A stretch of 64,000 nucleotides of DNA from positions 62,001-126,000 of the forward strand of contig NZ_JACFXY010000008.1 in assembly GCF_014946725.1 (NCBI RefSeq), written 5' to 3'. Below are positions 42,064 to 51,409 of the stretch, one piece after another. The notes under the pieces were generated by a model, which had not been told where the DNA came from, made no database searches, and saw only the letters and a list, made by a program, of their open reading frames with translations. The position numbers and the translations under genes were made by a program. The stretch comes from Mixta mediterraneensis. GTDB taxonomy: Bacteria; Pseudomonadota; Gammaproteobacteria; Enterobacterales; Enterobacteriaceae. Within the stretch, counting starts at the first letter, position 1; each line of letters opens with the position of its first letter.

Positions 42064-42948
42064 GTGCAAAAGGCATTAAAAATAAATAAGTTGCAAGTCT
42101 ATAGCCGCTTGATGCGTATTGATAAACCCATTGGTACTCTACTGCTAATGTGGCCGACGCTGTGGGCATTATGGCTGGCAGACATGGCCGTTCCGCCCCT
42201 TTCCGTGCTAGTGGTTTTCGTGCTGGGTGTCATTGTGATGCGCGCTGCGGGTTGCGTTATTAATGATTACGCCGATCGCAAAGTCGATGGTCACGTGCAG
42301 CGAACGCAAAACCGCCCGCTACCTAGCGGCGCGGTGAATTCAAAAGAGGCTAAGATGCTATTTATCGGTTTAGCATTCGTGGCGTTTGTACTGGTGCTGA
42401 CCATGAATCTAATGACGATCCTGTTGTCCGTCGTGGGATTAGCCCTGGCCTGGGTCTATCCCTTTATGAAGCGTTACACCCATTTGCCGCAGGTGGTTTT
42501 AGGCGCCGCATTCGGCTGGGCCATACCCATGGCCTGGGCAGCAGTGAGTGAGTCCTTACCATTGGTTTGCTGGCTGGTATTCATTGCGAATATGTGCTGG
42601 ACTGTCGCTTACGACACGCAATATGCCATGGTTGATCGCGAGGATGACTTAAAGATTGGCGTGAAATCAACAGCGATTCTGTTTGGACGTTTTGACAAGC
42701 TGATTATCGGCCTGTTGCAGCTGGCAACGTTGGTTTTGCTGGCATGGGTGGGCCTGTTTCTGCAATTAAACGGTGCATTTTACTGGTCACTGCTGCTGGC
42801 AGCAGTGCTGTTTGTGCATCAACAAAGACTGATTGCTCAGCGTGAGCGCCAGCCTTGCTTCCAGGCATTCCTCAATAACAATTATGTTGGACTGGTACTG
42901 TTCCTTGGCGTGCTTATGAATACGCCGCCGTTTAATCACTTCTTTTGA
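42064..42948 (+). CDS. ubiA: 4-hydroxybenzoate octaprenyltransferase
   Basis: UbiA is an inner-membrane prenyltransferase that attaches the octaprenyl chain to 4-hydroxybenzoate. The GTG start has AAGGA eight bases upstream. The 294-residue product has about eight membrane segments, the first aspartate-rich motif [12 protein letters not shown] (near 73) and the second [16 protein letters not shown] (near 188), which bind the Mg-diphosphate. Length matches E. coli (290). Confidence 0.97.
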   Translation: MQKALKINKLQVYSRLMRIDKPIGTLLLMWPTLWALWLADMAVPPLSVLVVFVLGVIVMRAAGCVINDYADRKVDGHVQRTQNRPLPSGAVNSKEAKMLFIGLAFVAFVLVLTMNLMTILLSVVGLALAWVYPFMKRYTHLPQVVLGAAFGWAIPMAWAAVSESLPLVCWLVFIANMCWTVAYDTQYAMVDREDDLKIGVKSTAILFGRFDKLIIGLLQLATLVLLAWVGLFLQLNGAFYWSLLLAAVLFVHQQRLIAQRERQPCFQAFLNNNYVGLVLFLGVLMNTPPFNHFF

Positions 42949-43133
42949 TCAGCTCAAACAGTAAAAACCCGCCTTTATAGAAGGCAGCTTTGATTGTACC
43001 CCATAGGGGGTGTACTAAAAGCCATAAACAGAAGTTTCTGACTGTTCTGTAAGATTTAAATCCAAAGACAATAAGGCAGAGCCAAAACCTATTGATGACT
43101 ACGCTCACAGGACGCGGTTTTCAGTTAGCAATA

Positions 43134-43166
43134 AAAAAACGACCTGCAAAACAGGTCGTTTTTTCT
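43134..43166. terminator. Bidirectional terminator between ubiA and plsB
   Basis: ACGACCTG/CAGGTCGT hairpin bounded by A7 and T6 tracts between convergent genes. Confidence 0.92.
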
Positions 43167-43190
43167 TTGGCTCTAAATATGCCAAAGCGT

Positions 43191-45623
43191 TTAGTCGTGT
43201 GCGACCGCGCTTTCAATCGTCAGGCGCACATCGCTGGTGACTAAATCAGCCAGTATGAGCCAGGTCGCCCGCGTTTGCGTCACGTCAGCATCACCGCTGT
43301 CACTGATATATCCTTCATCGCGTAACGTCAACACTAATGAAGTAAAGACCGCTTTGTCAAAGAATTCCGGCGCATTGATGCCATGCAAAACGGAAAGGCG
43401 TTGAGCCAGCGTGCGGCTCTCTTTTTCCAGCGTGCCACGGTTAATTGCGGGCCTGGCGCTTAGAATCGAGAAAGTAATGGCGTAACGTTGCAGTGTTTCT
43501 CGTATACCGGCAGCCAGTAGTTGCAGGGTACGATACCGCGCAGCGGTAAAGCGCAGCTGACCGTTTTCGGTGGTAATCAACCCCTGACGCGCCAGCTCCT
43601 GACAGAAGTCAGACAGGAGCTGCGGTAATTCATCTGTTTGCCAGCGCAGGAACAACTCGCTCTTCAGCATCGGATAAATCAGGCTAACCTGGCGCAGCAG
43701 CTCGGCTTCGCTCAAACCAGGATGCTGCTGGATGATTGCAGCAATCAGCGATGGCACGACCAGCATGTGATGAATATTGTTACGGTAATAGGTCATCAAC
43801 ACCGCCTGCTCACGCGGCAGGATAATGATGTCGCCGATATTGTCCTTTTCGCTTTCAAACTTATTCATTCCCAGCGCATGGTCAAGCAGCGCTTCGGCCG
43901 AAAGATCCGGCAGGGTGGAATGTGGCGAGTAAGGGACGTTGCGCAGCAGTTGGGTATAACATTCAAGCTGTTCGATTAACTGCTCACGCGTTAAGGAGCG
44001 CTGGCGTGAAGCAAGCAGTGCCGTAACGCACAAGTTCATTGCATTAGCCGCGCCCGCTTCATTAATACGTACCATCAAACGCGCAGCAATATCGTTTACC
44101 GTCGGTGTTAACCAGCTGGGACGCTGAGGCTCTATCGGATCGACAGCATCACGCCACTCGGGTACACGCTTGTTAAGATAGTTAACCAGCGGCAGGGGTT
44201 CGCCAAAATTAACGTAACCCTGACCCAGATTGCGCAACTTACGCAGGCCGCGCACCATCTGCATAAAACCTTCTTTTTCCTTGGCCGCGCCACGTAGTTC
44301 TTTGGCGTAAGTGCCCACTTCCATCACGTGTTCATAGCCAATATAAATTGGCACCAGCGTGATCGGACGATTACCGCCACGCAGCATCGCCTGAAGCGTC
44401 ATTGCCAGCGTACCGGTTTTCGGGTCCAGCAGGCGTCCAGTGCGCGAACGCCCGCCTTCAACAAAATACTCAACCGAATAACCGCGGGTAAACAACTCGC
44501 CCAGATATTCACGGAATACGGTGGAATAGAGTTTATTGCCTTTGAAGGTTCGACGAATAAAGAAGGCGCCGAGTCGGCGAAAAATCGGGCCAGCAGGCCA
44601 GAAGTTGAGATTAATGCCCGCCGCGATATGCGGCGGCACTAATCCTTGATGATAAAGCACATAAGACAGCAGCAGATAATCCATATGGCTGCGGTGGCAG
44701 GGCACATAAACAATTTCGTGGCCATCTTGCGCCAGCTGACGAACGCGTTCGCCGCCGTTCACGTTAATGCCTTGATAGAGGCGGCTCCACAACCAGCCCA
44801 TGACACGATCGGTAACGCGAATCGCTTCATAGGAGAAGTCGGCCGCAATTTCTTCCATCATCTCAACCGCATTTTGCTGCGCTTTTTCATGAGAGATTTT
44901 TTTGCTGCGTGCTTCATCTTCAACCGCTTTCTCAATGGCTTTTGATTGCAACAAGCGACTGAAGAGATCCTGACGGGCTGGCAAGCGCGGCCCAATTGCA
45001 GCCAGACGCTGACGAGCAAAGTGTATACGCGCGACGCGTGCCAGCTTCTGAGCGATAGATTGATCGGTGCCATGCTCGGTCGCCATACGGCGCAGCGAAA
45101 CGGTAGGAGAGAAACGCACAAAACTGTCACGCCCGTGCCAGACTACCGCGAAGAATTTTTGCACGCCATTCAATACGCGCAAATGCGGTGTATCTTCACC
45201 CTGAACCTCGCGGCCAGGCGCACGACCAAACATAACCGTCACCGGTAGCATTTGAATATCGAGATCGGGGTTATTGCGGTGTAAATCGAGATAATCATGG
45301 AAGATCTTGACCGACTCAACACTCGGCACGAAATAGGGAAATACGCGCGGCCCGTCGTGAATAAAAACGTGGCGTGGCAGCAGTGTTCCATCAATCTCCA
45401 GCGGAGAGAGGGGATCAGGGAGATCGTGTTTAATACACTGCGCGCGTAAAGTCAGTAAGTCGGCCTTCGAATCGTAAGGCAGAACATACATAATGGGCCG
45501 GGTAGGGTCCAGCCCATGTTCAGAAACGGGATCGGCCGGAATGGCCTTACTCTTTACCAAAAACGAAAGTGGTAAATTCAGTAATTTATAATAAAGTTTA
45601 CGCCAACCTGACATAGACAACAT
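43191..45623 (-). CDS. plsB: Glycerol-3-phosphate acyltransferase
   Basis: PlsB acylates glycerol-3-phosphate at position 1, the first step of phospholipid synthesis, at the inner membrane. The ATG at 45623 ([19 protein letters not shown]) has AGAGG four bases upstream; the E. coli-like start MSGW lies three codons later at 45614. The product is 810 residues (E. coli 807). The acyltransferase motifs are intact: [16 protein letters not shown] (H-x4-D), [25 protein letters not shown] and LVPIYIGYE. It is divergent from dgkA. Confidence 0.97.
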   Translation of the reverse strand: MLSMSGWRKLYYKLLNLPLSFLVKSKAIPADPVSEHGLDPTRPIMYVLPYDSKADLLTLRAQCIKHDLPDPLSPLEIDGTLLPRHVFIHDGPRVFPYFVPSVESVKIFHDYLDLHRNNPDLDIQMLPVTVMFGRAPGREVQGEDTPHLRVLNGVQKFFAVVWHGRDSFVRFSPTVSLRRMATEHGTDQSIAQKLARVARIHFARQRLAAIGPRLPARQDLFSRLLQSKAIEKAVEDEARSKKISHEKAQQNAVEMMEEIAADFSYEAIRVTDRVMGWLWSRLYQGINVNGGERVRQLAQDGHEIVYVPCHRSHMDYLLLSYVLYHQGLVPPHIAAGINLNFWPAGPIFRRLGAFFIRRTFKGNKLYSTVFREYLGELFTRGYSVEYFVEGGRSRTGRLLDPKTGTLAMTLQAMLRGGNRPITLVPIYIGYEHVMEVGTYAKELRGAAKEKEGFMQMVRGLRKLRNLGQGYVNFGEPLPLVNYLNKRVPEWRDAVDPIEPQRPSWLTPTVNDIAARLMVRINEAGAANAMNLCVTALLASRQRSLTREQLIEQLECYTQLLRNVPYSPHSTLPDLSAEALLDHALGMNKFESEKDNIGDIIILPREQAVLMTYYRNNIHHMLVVPSLIAAIIQQHPGLSEAELLRQVSLIYPMLKSELFLRWQTDELPQLLSDFCQELARQGLITTENGQLRFTAARYRTLQLLAAGIRETLQRYAITFSILSARPAINRGTLEKESRTLAQRLSVLHGINAPEFFDKAVFTSLVLTLRDEGYISDSGDADVTQTRATWLILADLVTSDVRLTIESAVAHD

Positions 45624-45742
45624 GAAGCCTCTTGTTAGCAAAGCGCCGCAAGCATACCAGAAAGTGCAGCGAAGATCTGTGGTGGTGCCAACGGCACGCA
45701 GCCCAGACATTGACGTCAATTCATTGAAAGGGTTCCCATCAC

Positions 45743-46111
45743 ATGGCAAATAATGCCGTCGGTTTTATCAGAATAGTGAAAGCTGCCGGTTATTCGTGGC
45801 AAGGACTGCGCGCCGCATGGCGACACGAGGCGGCCTTCCGCCAAGAAGCGATTGCGGCTTTAATTGCGATCGTCGTGGCTTGCTGGCTGGACGTAGACAC
45901 AATAACCCGCGTATTAATGATTGGTGCCGTGGTATTCGTCATCATTGTTGAAATCCTGAATAGCGCCATTGAGTCGGTGGTTGATCGTATCGGACCAGAA
46001 CACCATCCACTGGCGGGGCGAGCAAAAGACATGGGTTCAGCTGCTGTATTGCTGAGCATCATACTGGCCGTTTTTGTTTGGATCGCCTTGCTTTGGTCGC
46101 ATTTGCGATAG
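45743..46111 (+). CDS. dgkA: Diacylglycerol kinase
   Basis: DgkA phosphorylates diacylglycerol left from membrane-derived oligosaccharide synthesis. The 122-residue product equals E. coli in length and has three membrane helices and the signature [33 protein letters not shown] with the catalytic glutamate. It is divergent from plsB, and lexA follows after 106 bp. Confidence 0.97.
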   Translation: MANNAVGFIRIVKAAGYSWQGLRAAWRHEAAFRQEAIAALIAIVVACWLDVDTITRVLMIGAVVFVIIVEILNSAIESVVDRIGPEHHPLAGRAKDMGSAAVLLSIILAVFVWIALLWSHLR

Positions 46112-46174
46112 GCTTTCCAGAAGCTGTCAACCGGCTGATTATTCCCCCACTTTCGGTTTCCATTTCGCCAATAC

Positions 46175-46190
46175 CTGTATATACTCACAG
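46175..46190 (+). promoter_or_regulatory. LexA operator 1 of lexA
   Basis: CTGTATATACTCACAG fits CTG-N10-CAG and equals one of the two E. coli lexA SOS boxes. Confidence 0.94.
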
Positions 46191-46193
46191 CGA

Positions 46194-46209
46194 CTGTATA
46201 AACAACCAG
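46194..46209 (+). promoter_or_regulatory. LexA operator 2 of lexA
   Basis: CTGTATAAACAACCAG fits CTG-N10-CAG and lies three bases after operator 1. The paired boxes provide autoregulation of lexA-dinF. Confidence 0.92.
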
Positions 46210-46217
46210 GGGGCGGG

Positions 46218-46832
46218 ATGAAAGCGTTAACCAGCAGGCAGCAGCAGGTCTATGACCTGATTCGCGATCACATTAATCAAACAGGCATGCCGCCAACGCG
46301 TGCAGAAATCGCCGCGCAACTGGGCTTCCGTTCACCTAATGCGGCAGAAGAACATCTCAAAGCATTAGCGCGTAAGGGCGTAATTGAGATTGTCTCTGGT
46401 GCTTCCCGTGGGATCCGCCTGTTAATGGAAGAAGAGGCCTCTGAAGGTTTGCCGTTAATTGGCCGTGTTGCCGCCGGTGAACCCTTGCTGGCACAAGAGC
46501 ACATCGAAACGCATTACAAAGTCGATCCTGATCTGTTTAAACCGGCAGCAGATTTCCTGCTGCGCGTCAGTGGTATGTCAATGAAAGACATTGGCATCAT
46601 AGACGGGGATTTACTGGCAGTGCACAAAACGCAAGACGTGCGTAATGGACAGGTGGTTGTCGCGCGTATTGATGATGAAGTCACGGTAAAACGCTGGAAA
46701 AAACAGGGTTCTGTTGTGCATCTCCTGCCAGAAAACAGTGAATTCGAACCAATTATAGTCGATACGCGTGCTCAATCGCTGACAATTGAAGGCTTAGCGG
46801 TTGGTGTAGTTCGTAATGGTGAGTGGCTGTAA
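46218..46832 (+). CDS. lexA: SOS repressor LexA
   Basis: LexA represses SOS genes and cleaves itself when RecA filaments form. The ATG at 46218, just behind the operators, gives 204 residues; a 48-residue upstream extension runs through the operators and is rejected. The winged helix ([23 protein letters not shown]), the cleavage site VAAGEP, the nucleophile serine in [10 protein letters not shown] and the lysine in VTVKRWKK are intact, so the SOS switch should work. Confidence 0.98.
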   Translation: MKALTSRQQQVYDLIRDHINQTGMPPTRAEIAAQLGFRSPNAAEEHLKALARKGVIEIVSGASRGIRLLMEEEASEGLPLIGRVAAGEPLLAQEHIETHYKVDPDLFKPAADFLLRVSGMSMKDIGIIDGDLLAVHKTQDVRNGQVVVARIDDEVTVKRWKKQGSVVHLLPENSEFEPIIVDTRAQSLTIEGLAVGVVRNGEWL

Positions 46833-46941
46833 TCCTGCGTTAGCCGCTTCCGTTCGTTGATCCTGATGCTATTCTGTCTGCCCACGTTTCGCCGCTGCTG
46901 TTTTAACTGTTGATGCAGCGGCTCTGAGCACGGATCTGCGA

Positions 46942-48264
46942 ATGCGTTTTCTGACTGCAACCGATAAAAATCTTTGGCGGCTGGCGCTGCCCATGATCCT
47001 TTCTAATATCACCGTTCCACTGCTTGGGCTGGTCGATACCGCTGTTATTGGTCACCTTGATAGTCCGATTTATCTCGGCGGCGTAGCCGTTGGCACCACG
47101 ATCACCAGCTTCCTGTTTATGCTGTTACTTTTTTTACGCATGAGTACCACCGGTTTAACAGCGCAGGCTTTTGGTGCAAATAACAAAGCTGCGCTGGCGC
47201 GCGCGCTTACGCAGCCGTTAATGTTGGCGCTGCTAGCCGGAGTAATATTTATTTTTCTACGCGATCCGGTTAGCCAACTCGCTACGCGTTTGATCGGGGG
47301 GAATCCCCTGGTACTGGAGCAGGCGACGCTGTTCATCCACATTCGCTGGCTTAGCGCCCCCGCGACGCTGGCAAACCTGGTCATCCTGGGCTGGCTGCTT
47401 GGCGTCCAGTATGCCCGGGCACCGGTGATCCTGCTGGTGGTAGGGAATCTGGTTAATATTCTGCTCGATTTATGGCTGGTGCTGGGGTTGCATTGGGAAG
47501 TAGCGGGTGCAGCGACAGCAACCGCATTAGCGGAATACGTAACGCTGGCGGTAGGCATCGCGATGGTATGGCGCGTATTAGTGCTACGCGGCATTGATAT
47601 GGCTTTGATTAAGCAGAGCTGGCGTGGCGATATGGGCCGTCTGTTAAGGCTTAATCGCGACATTATGCTGCGTTCGCTGATGCTGCAACTCTGTTTTGCT
47701 TCGCTGACAATGTTGGGCGCACGTATTGGGCCTGACGTGGTGGCTGTTAATGCCGTACTGCTGATGTTTATTACTTTCACCGCTTACGCTCTTGATGGTT
47801 TTGCCTATGCTGTAGAAGCATTTGCCGGTGAAGCGCATGGCGCAAAAGACGGCAGTAAATTAATGCGTGTCTGGCATGCTGCCTGTCGTCAGGCGCTGCT
47901 GGTCGCAATCATTTTTTCACTGATTTATGCCGTATTTGGCGTACAGATTGTCTCTTTGCTGACCTCTATCAATGCGCTCCGGCTGATGGCCGATCGCTAT
48001 TTGGTGTGGCAAATTATCATGCCGCTTATTGGTGTTTGGTGTTATTTGCTGGATGGGATGTACATTGGCGCAACGCGTGGACGCGAAATGCGCAATAGCA
48101 TGACTATTGCAGCGCTGGGGTACTTTGTCACTTTGTTCACTTTACCCTGGTTAGGCAATCATGCTTTGTGGCTGGCTGTTATGGTGTTTCTCTCCTTACG
48201 GGGCCTGACGTTATGGCTTATCTGGCGTCGTCACTGGCAACGCAAAACCTGGTTTTCTGTCTGA
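46942..48264 (+). CDS. dinF: MATE-family efflux protein DinF
   Basis: DinF is a SOS-induced multidrug and toxin extrusion (MATE) transporter with 12 membrane helices; in E. coli it is linked to protection from oxidants and bile salts. The 440-residue product contains the N-terminal RLALPMILSNITVPLLGLVDTAVIGHL and the second-half repeat with TAYALDGFAYAVEAFAGEA. It follows lexA by 110 bp in the same orientation and probably shares its SOS promoter. Confidence 0.95.
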   Translation: MRFLTATDKNLWRLALPMILSNITVPLLGLVDTAVIGHLDSPIYLGGVAVGTTITSFLFMLLLFLRMSTTGLTAQAFGANNKAALARALTQPLMLALLAGVIFIFLRDPVSQLATRLIGGNPLVLEQATLFIHIRWLSAPATLANLVILGWLLGVQYARAPVILLVVGNLVNILLDLWLVLGLHWEVAGAATATALAEYVTLAVGIAMVWRVLVLRGIDMALIKQSWRGDMGRLLRLNRDIMLRSLMLQLCFASLTMLGARIGPDVVAVNAVLLMFITFTAYALDGFAYAVEAFAGEAHGAKDGSKLMRVWHAACRQALLVAIIFSLIYAVFGVQIVSLLTSINALRLMADRYLVWQIIMPLIGVWCYLLDGMYIGATRGREMRNSMTIAALGYFVTLFTLPWLGNHALWLAVMVFLSLRGLTLWLIWRRHWQRKTWFSV

Positions 48265-48437
48265 CGTTATTAATCAAAAATTTGAGCCAGGTTACAAAAT
48301 AATCTGTATTGTTCCAGCAAACCTCCTGTTTCTTACTATAATTATCTTTCAACAGCGCAATTAACCAGCGCTTTATATCGGGATTGTCTCGCAATACGCG
48401 ATATATAATGAAACCTAAGGATGACTGGAGGTCTGCA

Positions 48438-48650
48438 ATGAATCACGACGAAACGAGTGGTAACTGGAAGCAGTTCAAAGGGAAAGTAAAAGAAAAATGG
48501 GGCAAGCTGACAGACGATGATATGCAGGTTATCGAAGGTAAACGCGATCAGCTTGTTGGAAAAATTCAGGAACGTTATGGCTACGCTAAGGACGAGGCGG
48601 AAAAAGAAGTGACTGACTGGGAAGGCCATAATAAAGACTATCGCTGGTAA
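48438..48650 (+). CDS. yjbJ: CsbD-family stress protein YjbJ
   Basis: A 70-residue, highly charged, cytoplasmic stress protein of the CsbD family (E. coli YjbJ 69). It begins MNHDETSGNWKQFKGKVKEKWGKLTDDD, the family signature, and ends with DYRW. A GGAGG element lies just before the ATG at 48438; an 18-residue upstream extension is rejected. It is convergent with zur. Function is not known in detail. Confidence 0.92.
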   Translation: MNHDETSGNWKQFKGKVKEKWGKLTDDDMQVIEGKRDQLVGKIQERYGYAKDEAEKEVTDWEGHNKDYRW

Positions 48651-48720
48651 TTAAACCTGTTTGATAACGATGCTCCTACCCCCGGTACGCTCATGCCGGA
48701 CAGGCACAAGGATGTGCCAT

Positions 48721-49242
48721 TTATCCTTTTTTTCCTCGCTTTTTAACGTCGGCTTGATGATCATGTTCACAACTTTCATGATGCGTACAGGCTTCAACTT
48801 CAACGCAATTTTCACATAACCCATGTGCTTCAATAACGCTATGACGCAGCGTAAAATGGGCTTCGTTAGCCAGTGTCCCGATAATGGCCTCTATACCCTG
48901 CGCATGTTTTTCAATCACTACTGCACAACGCTCACACACCAACATGACTGAAGTATGAGCCGGCGCTTCAAAATGATGGCACATCACATAGCTATTATTA
49001 GATTCAACGCGATGGATAAAACCTTGTTCAAGCAAAAAATCTAAGGCGCGATAAACGGTTGGCGGCTTTGCTTGTGGCTCGCTTACGCGCAGTTGATCAA
49101 GCAAATCATAGGCGCTAATTGAACCTGGCTGTTCAGCCATCAGACGCAACACTTCCGCACGCTGGGCAGTTAAACGCACGCCGCGTTGCAGGCACAGTAT
49201 TTCTGCCTGGGACATAATTTGCTCTGACGTCATCGTCGACAT
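48721..49242 (-). CDS. zur: Zinc uptake regulator Zur
   Basis: Zur is a Fur-family repressor of zinc uptake genes. The 173-residue product has the winged helix (RLTAQRAEVLRLMAEQPGSISAYDLLDQL), the regulatory metal site around CHHFEAPAHTS, and the structural zinc cysteines in VCERCAV and GLCENCVEVEACTH. The histidine- and aspartate-rich tail (HHESCEHDHQAD) is usual. The start MSTMTSEQIM is the longest; MTSEQIM is possible. Confidence 0.96.
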   Translation of the reverse strand: MSTMTSEQIMSQAEILCLQRGVRLTAQRAEVLRLMAEQPGSISAYDLLDQLRVSEPQAKPPTVYRALDFLLEQGFIHRVESNNSYVMCHHFEAPAHTSVMLVCERCAVVIEKHAQGIEAIIGTLANEAHFTLRHSVIEAHGLCENCVEVEACTHHESCEHDHQADVKKRGKKG

Positions 49243-49639
49243 GAAAACTCTCCGCTAGACAATTAATGTTATTTTATCACACAAAATTATCTTACGCAGA
49301 GGTTGCTTTGTGAGCGCGAAATACGCGTTTTATCAATAATCTGATGTTTAATTTTTAGGTTTTGCTGCACTTTCTGTTACAGCTGTTCCATTCAATGACA
49401 GCAGGTTACAGGGTTATTCGCTGTTTTGCTTTGCATCTCATGGAGTTAAGAAGTAATGTTCAAAATTACTTAATAAATGACTGGTACTGTAACGTTTTCC
49501 CTACACCATTTTTAACAATAACAATGCATATCTGATAGAAAAATATTCAATCTTTTGAATTGAGACACTGTTTCCTTTGAATTCACAGCAATAACGCGTT
49601 AGCCGACATTCACAATAGTGCTAACAACCTATTCAGTCG
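49243..49639. other. Intergenic region between divergent zur and the traF-like gene
   Basis: About 400 bp, AT-rich, with no gene or strong repeat that I can support. It should contain both promoters. Confidence 0.5.
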
Positions 49640-49681
49640 TTGAATGCTTCGACGGCACTTTTCACAGGCGATGGCAGACAA

Positions 49682-50933
49682 ATGGTGAAAAAATTCGTTC
49701 AGCGCTCAGCGCTGGTTTATCCCGCTGTATTGAATGCACTGTTTCTTTCTTCTTCCGCTATGGCGGCAGGTACATGGTACGACGCGCGTAACGATGCAAT
49801 GGGCGGTACGGGGGTTGCTTCATCAACATATGGATCGGCGGTACTGGCAAACCCGGCATTAATGACCAAAGCTAAACCCGATGATAAAGTCAGCATTATT
49901 TTCCCGTCTGCTGGTGTGCAAATTACCGATAAAGACCATCTGGTCGATAAAGTTGATGATATTTCCGATACGGTCGATCGCTATCAGAATGTTATTGATA
50001 ATCTGACTTTTGCCGACTACTTACGCGGTTATCCCGAATTGAAAGCTGCGTCAGGCGATGTTGCCAATAAACTGAGCGACTTACGCGGTAATAAAGCCGA
50101 TGGTAGCGCAGGTGTCTCTTTAGCGGTCACCCATGCCTGATGAAAACTTTCCTTTCGCTTTTGTGACTAAAGCCTACGGAACTGTGCACGCTCAGGCAAA
50201 CGTTGCACAGAGCGATATTGACTATTTGCAAGGTGTGGCAAACGGTACCGTCATTCCTGTGGCTGGCGATCAGGATAATTTGCGGTCCAGCGCTAATGGC
50301 CTTGCGGCTTTGGTTACTGATTACGGGATTTCCGTCGCGCATGAATTCACTATTGCCGGTCAACCTGTTTCAATTGGCGTAACACCAAAGCTTCAGAAAA
50401 CCTGGTTATATAACTATACCGATAGCCTTTACAACTACGATAAAAATGATATTAACAGTTCGCGTTATCGCCGTTCTGATACCGGTTTCAACGTTGATGC
50501 AGGGCTGGCAACAACCTTTGCTGAAAACTGGACCTTCGGCCTGACCGGACAAAACCTGATTTCACGCGATCTTGATACTAAAGAAGTGAATGGGTATCGC
50601 GACACCTATCAAATCCGACCTTTGGTAACGACAGGACTCTCCTGGGACAAAGGGCCTTTCACCCTGACGGGCGACGTGGATTTAACCGAAACCAAACGCT
50701 TTAAGTCAGAAGGCAACAGCCAGTATGCCGCTGTTGGCGGGGAGTATCGCGTGTTGGACTGGTTGCAGTTACGTGCCGGGTATCGTGCAGATATGCGCTC
50801 AACCGATGAGAATGTAGTGACCGCAGGTTTTGGCCTGTCACCCTTTAACAAAGCGGTACATTTAGATCTGGCCGGTTCGGTGGGCGAAAACAACACATGG
50901 GGCGCGATGATGCAGCTCGGTTTTAATTTCTGA
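49682..50933 (+). pseudogene. TraF-like outer-membrane protein (PF13729 type), frameshifted
   Basis: Two adjacent frames together encode one protein of about 415 residues. The first, from ATG 49682, has a signal peptide (MVKKFVQRSALVYPAVLNAL...SSAMAAG) and WYDARNDAMGGTGVASSTYGSAVLANPALMTK, typical of chromosomal TraF-like beta-barrel proteins. It stops at 50140. The second frame, from about 50133, continues with FPFAFVTKAYGTVHAQ and ends in beta strands and a terminal phenylalanine (MMQLGFNF), as outer-membrane barrels do. One extra base, most simply in the CCC run at 50130-50132, explains the break. It could be a real mutation or a sequencing error. Despite the name, the family is not tied to conjugation here. 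Confidence 0.85.
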
Positions 50934-51036
50934 CGTGTCAGAGTGAACAGAGGAGGGGGCGATGCCATATCGCCCCGCCTTGTGATATTCTTGCGCAGAA
51001 TAACATCACTCTTAACCACCGGATTTCCTGCGCTTC

Positions 51037-51105
51037 ATGACCGATACTTTCTCTCCGCAACGCTTTTCTGTCGCCCCCATGCTCGATGGGATTTACTACA
51101 AATAA
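51037..51105 (+). pseudogene. dusA: tRNA-dihydrouridine synthase A, 5' fragment cut by prophage integration
   Basis: The frame starts ATGACCGATACTTTCTC and encodes MTDTFSPQRFSVAPMLDG, the N-terminus of DusA (FSVAPM is its FMN-barrel start), then leaves homology and ends in IYYK and TAA. The neighbours zur upstream and the known chromosomal order support dusA. The rest of the gene should lie beyond the other prophage end; many dusA-integrating elements supply a replacement 5' end there, so the gene may still be functional. Confidence 0.9.
51070..51089 (+). other. Probable attL core of the prophage in dusA
   Basis: Homology to dusA ends within GTCGCCCCCATGCTCGATGG. The 5' end of dusA is an established integration site for many elements. 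The exact crossover cannot be fixed without attR, which is outside the window. Confidence 0.7.
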
Positions 51106-51128
51106 AAATCAATAAGTTATGTTTTTGT

Positions 51129-51147
51129 GGGGTGCTATAGGGGTGCT
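51129..51147 (+). repeat. Two 11-bp-phased direct repeats next to attL
   Basis: GGGGTGCT occurs at 51129-51136 and again at 51140-51147, one helical turn apart, followed by a weaker GGGGGGTT. The position, about 40 bp inside the prophage end, suits integrase arm-type or excisionase sites. This role is an inference. Confidence 0.5.
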
Positions 51148-51157
51148 GAATGGGGGG

Positions 51158-51409
51158 TTACTGCATTCTTTTAAGTTCTTCCTTCGCTTCTTTCCTCCTT
51201 TTATCAATGAACTCTGCCAGATCGCTGACGTGAACCATGCGAGGGGATTTCTGGCTGTCACCAATACGGAAAGTGGGTAATGGCAGATCGCCGCATCCAG
51301 CCTTTTTATCCGCTGTTGCGGGTTTCATTCCAAGATAACGTTCAGATATGTCGGCCAGCGGAATTGTTGAGGTTTCAAACTCCGCCATCAGCAAAAACAT
51401 AGTATTCAT
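51158..51409 (-). CDS. PrtN-family (pyocin activator-like) regulator
   Basis: The 83-residue protein matches the pyocin activator PrtN family: MNTMFLLMAEFETSTIPLADISERYLGM, then TFRIGDSQKSPRMVHVSDLAEFIDKRR. It has an excisionase/MerR-like small winged-helix appearance. It is the last gene before attL, its ATG overlapping the helicase stop (ATGA). In pyocin systems PrtN activates transcription; in this place it could instead act as a recombination directionality factor. Family assignment is fairly sure, role uncertain. Confidence 0.75.
   Translation of the reverse strand: MNTMFLLMAEFETSTIPLADISERYLGMKPATADKKAGCGDLPLPTFRIGDSQKSPRMVHVSDLAEFIDKRRKEAKEELKRMQ

Noticed and set aside
49640..49681. 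Upstream start for the traF-like gene
   Set aside because: It would place 14 extra residues before a clear signal peptide; ATG 49682 is better.
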